Shown here piece by piece: positions 62,510 through 64,000 of a stretch of DNA of 64,000 nt (position 1 is its first letter; every line of letters begins with the position of its first letter). The stretch comes from Gonocerus acuteangulatus (lineage: Eukaryota > Arthropoda > Insecta > Hemiptera > Coreidae), in NCBI GenBank assembly GCA_946811695.1, contig OX328124.1, forward strand, positions 62,374,770-62,438,769, read 5' to 3'. Both the position numbers and the translations under genes were made by a program. The notes below the pieces were generated by a model. That model made no database searches and was not told the DNA's origin. It worked only from the letters and a program-made list of their open reading frames with translations.

Positions 62510-63110
62510 GCTACAATTCAGACCAATATGATTTATTTTTTTCTGATGGAGATAGCTGCGTTCCCTTAGTACTAATTGATTAAAACTGCATTTTGATATA
62601 AAAATGAGTTTCTACTTTTGCAATAATTCAACTTGATTTATTCCTTCCCTCGTTCGACCAATTCCAAGCGGAAAATTTAGAAAATTAAAAAGTCATTTTT
62701 ATGCAAAAATGGCTTTGTACATTTGCCAATGATTCATGTTGACTTCTAGTCTTCGGTCTTTCTACAAATCCTCATTCAAAAATAAGTCGAAAAGTTTGCG
62801 AAAATACAAAGCAATTTTTATATTAAAATAGGTTTGTACTTTTGACAACGTTTCAACGCGATTTTTAAGCGTTCCCTTGTCAAAATCAAGTCGAAAAGTT
62901 AGAAAAATTAAAAAATTATTTTTATATAAAAATTACTGTACATTTGTCAATGATTGAACTTAATTTCAAGCCATCCTTCGTTCTACCAATCCTAATTCAA
63001 AATCAAGTCGACAAGTATGAAAAAATACTATACTAAAAGAGTACTTTTGCCAACGTTTCAACTTGTTTTACACGCCTTTGTCCGTTTTACCAATCTCAAT
63101 TGATAATCAA
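62510..63110. repeat. degenerate tandem repeat of about 105 bp
   Basis: The word GTACTTTTG/GTACATTTG followed by CAA.G.TTCAAC recurs near 62613, 62717, 62836, 62938 and 63041. Each copy has TCGAAAAGTT.GAAAA-type and AATCCTAATTCAAAA-type blocks between. Five or six diverged units. Confidence 0.7.
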
Positions 63111-63170
63111 GATTTAATTTTAGCAAACATACAAACTAGTGTTTCAGTAAACAATACAATTTTATTCAAC

Positions 63171-63277
63171 TACTAGCTGACCCGGCGAACTTCGTACCGC
63201 CTAACAGTCGATTCTTTAATTTTTTTTTTTTTCTTTTAATACTTATTCTGCTATTTGGGACACCGGGTCAGCTAGTA
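63171..63277. repeat. terminal inverted repeat beside Helitron gene
   Basis: TACTAGCTGACCCGG at 63171-63185 is perfectly inverted at 63263-63277. It lies about 180 bp beyond the stop of the Helitron-type frame, so it probably marks that element's 3' end or the junction of two related repeats. Confidence 0.65.
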
Positions 63278-63457
63278 AGATAAAAAAGAAAAGAAATAAG
63301 AAACTTAATAAGTCAACAATTACATTTTGTCAAAAAATAAAAATTATAAAACGCTTAAAATTCTTTTAATAATCACTAAAAAATCACAATGAAAATTACA
63401 ATTTCAGATTTCTTATGATGATAACTACTTATTATATTTCATTTTATTTTTACTTAC

Positions 63458-63939
63458 CTATTCTAGATTAAGTTTCATTTTTATTGTAGTACTTAATGGT
63501 ACACGATATTTTATGTTTGATAAATCTGGCCCGTAAACGAAAACAGATGATGATTTTCCAACATGGAAACAAGCAACATACAATTGACCATGCGAGAAAC
63601 ATGGGTTTTCTAGATTAATACCACAAACACTTAATGACTGCCCCTGGGATTTGTCTATAGTCGACCTGAGTTCATAGGTCCAATAGCAACACAGTTGTAG
63701 GCACTGTAATCAATTGACAGCAGCTCGATTCAACCTTGCACCATTATTAGTCGAATGTCGCGCTTCGCGGGTCTTTCTTAACCGAATTCTTGCGAGTTCA
63801 TTGCGATCTTCACGTTCATTGCGATTTTCACTTTTCTCGGTAGTACAATTAGATTGACAATTAATTTCTTTTTGGGGGGGGGATTCTTTGAAATTCGGGT
63901 TGTTCTGCCTAAATTTGACCGCCGCCTTATAGGAGGCAT
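63458..63939 (-). pseudogene. Helitron Rep/helicase polyprotein, massively deleted
   Basis: It starts at the ATG at 63939 with MPPIRRRSNLGR, a typical Helitron N terminus. After a frameshift at a C run it continues through an Arg/Glu-rich stretch to NNGARLNRAAV and VAIGPMNS, also N-terminal. It then passes directly into STIDKSQGQSLSVCG and NPCFSHGQLYVAC, the final motifs of the PIF1-like helicase, and stops at 63458. Intact proteins have well over 1,000 residues, so the HUH Rep domain and most of the helicase are deleted. The product has no activity. Confidence 0.85.
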
Positions 63940-64000
63940 ATTTAGTAAGTCACAAACACACAACACTTTAGTAATTTTATAGAAATTTGTGGCTTTTAGA

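Larger units (their letters stand above)
61556..63170. other. spacer with a SINE and a degenerate tandem repeat
   Basis: Contains the SINE at 61736 and the tandem repeat at 62510-63110. No gene recognised. Confidence 0.5.

Overview
This window looks like transposon-dominated, AT-rich intergenic DNA from an arthropod, most likely an insect. The reasons are: long (TA)n microsatellites, a dense mixture of DNA transposons, Helitron-like elements, LINEs, a Penelope-like element and SINEs, and SINE heads that resemble arthropod 5S rRNA and tRNA. The species cannot be named from the sequence alone. I found no convincing host protein-coding gene. Every protein-like stretch I can identify belongs to a mobile element and is broken or partial.

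Layout. 0-5 kb: a (GA)n tract, an 83-bp satellite array (1.1-2.1 kb) and the first copy of a hairpin-ended repeat family, here called H1 (3.17-4.76 kb). 7.5-9.6 kb: a pogo-like DNA transposon relic with a TA target duplication. 10-11 kb: a LINE reverse-transcriptase fragment, a tail-only retro-insertion and a tRNA-derived SINE. 12.2-16.1 kb: a long, recently dead LINE on the minus strand (APE endonuclease and reverse transcriptase). 17.1-18.4 kb: a DNA transposon with terminal inverted repeats. 20.1-22.6 kb: an H1 copy with amplified internal units and a nested SINE. 27 kb: a deleted mariner-like transposase. 28.9 kb: a second tRNA-derived SINE family. 29.9-31.6 kb: another H1 copy. 31.9-34.5 kb: a hAT element with a further H1 copy nested in it. 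35.0-35.3 kb: inverted Penelope-like termini with hammerhead-ribozyme-like cores.

40.7-42.7 kb: a GC-richer LTR-retrotransposon relic with a gag fragment and a heptapeptide-repeat reading frame. 44.7 kb: a 5S-derived SINE. 45.0 kb: a MITE. 45.8 kb: a truncated SINE. 46.1-47.0 kb: a Penelope-like element with a GIY-YIG domain, inverted termini and a well-formed hammerhead motif. 48.4 kb: a Harbinger-like MITE. 54.4 kb: a 56-bp retro-insertion made only of the SINE tail hairpin and poly(A). 55.7-57.2 kb: a 5'-truncated LINE carrying an RNase H domain. 58.0-61.5 kb: a complete-ended hAT element whose long inverted arms are arrays of GTAATCAC palindromes, with two nested SINEs and transposase remains. 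63.2-63.9 kb: an internally deleted Helitron-type Rep/helicase gene beside a terminal inverted repeat.

The pieces connect in three ways. First, SINEs with unrelated heads (tRNA-like and 5S-like) and bare tail insertions share one 3' hairpin whose stem varies in a compensatory way, which suggests a common LINE recognition tail. Second, two Helitron-like families end in different hairpins placed identically before a CTAA-like end. Third, several insertions are nested (SINE in H1, H1 in hAT, SINE in a Helitron-like end in hAT), which gives a relative order of activity. Insertion boundaries were read by eye from target-site duplications. Family names rest on recognised protein motifs and known family structure, not on database searches.
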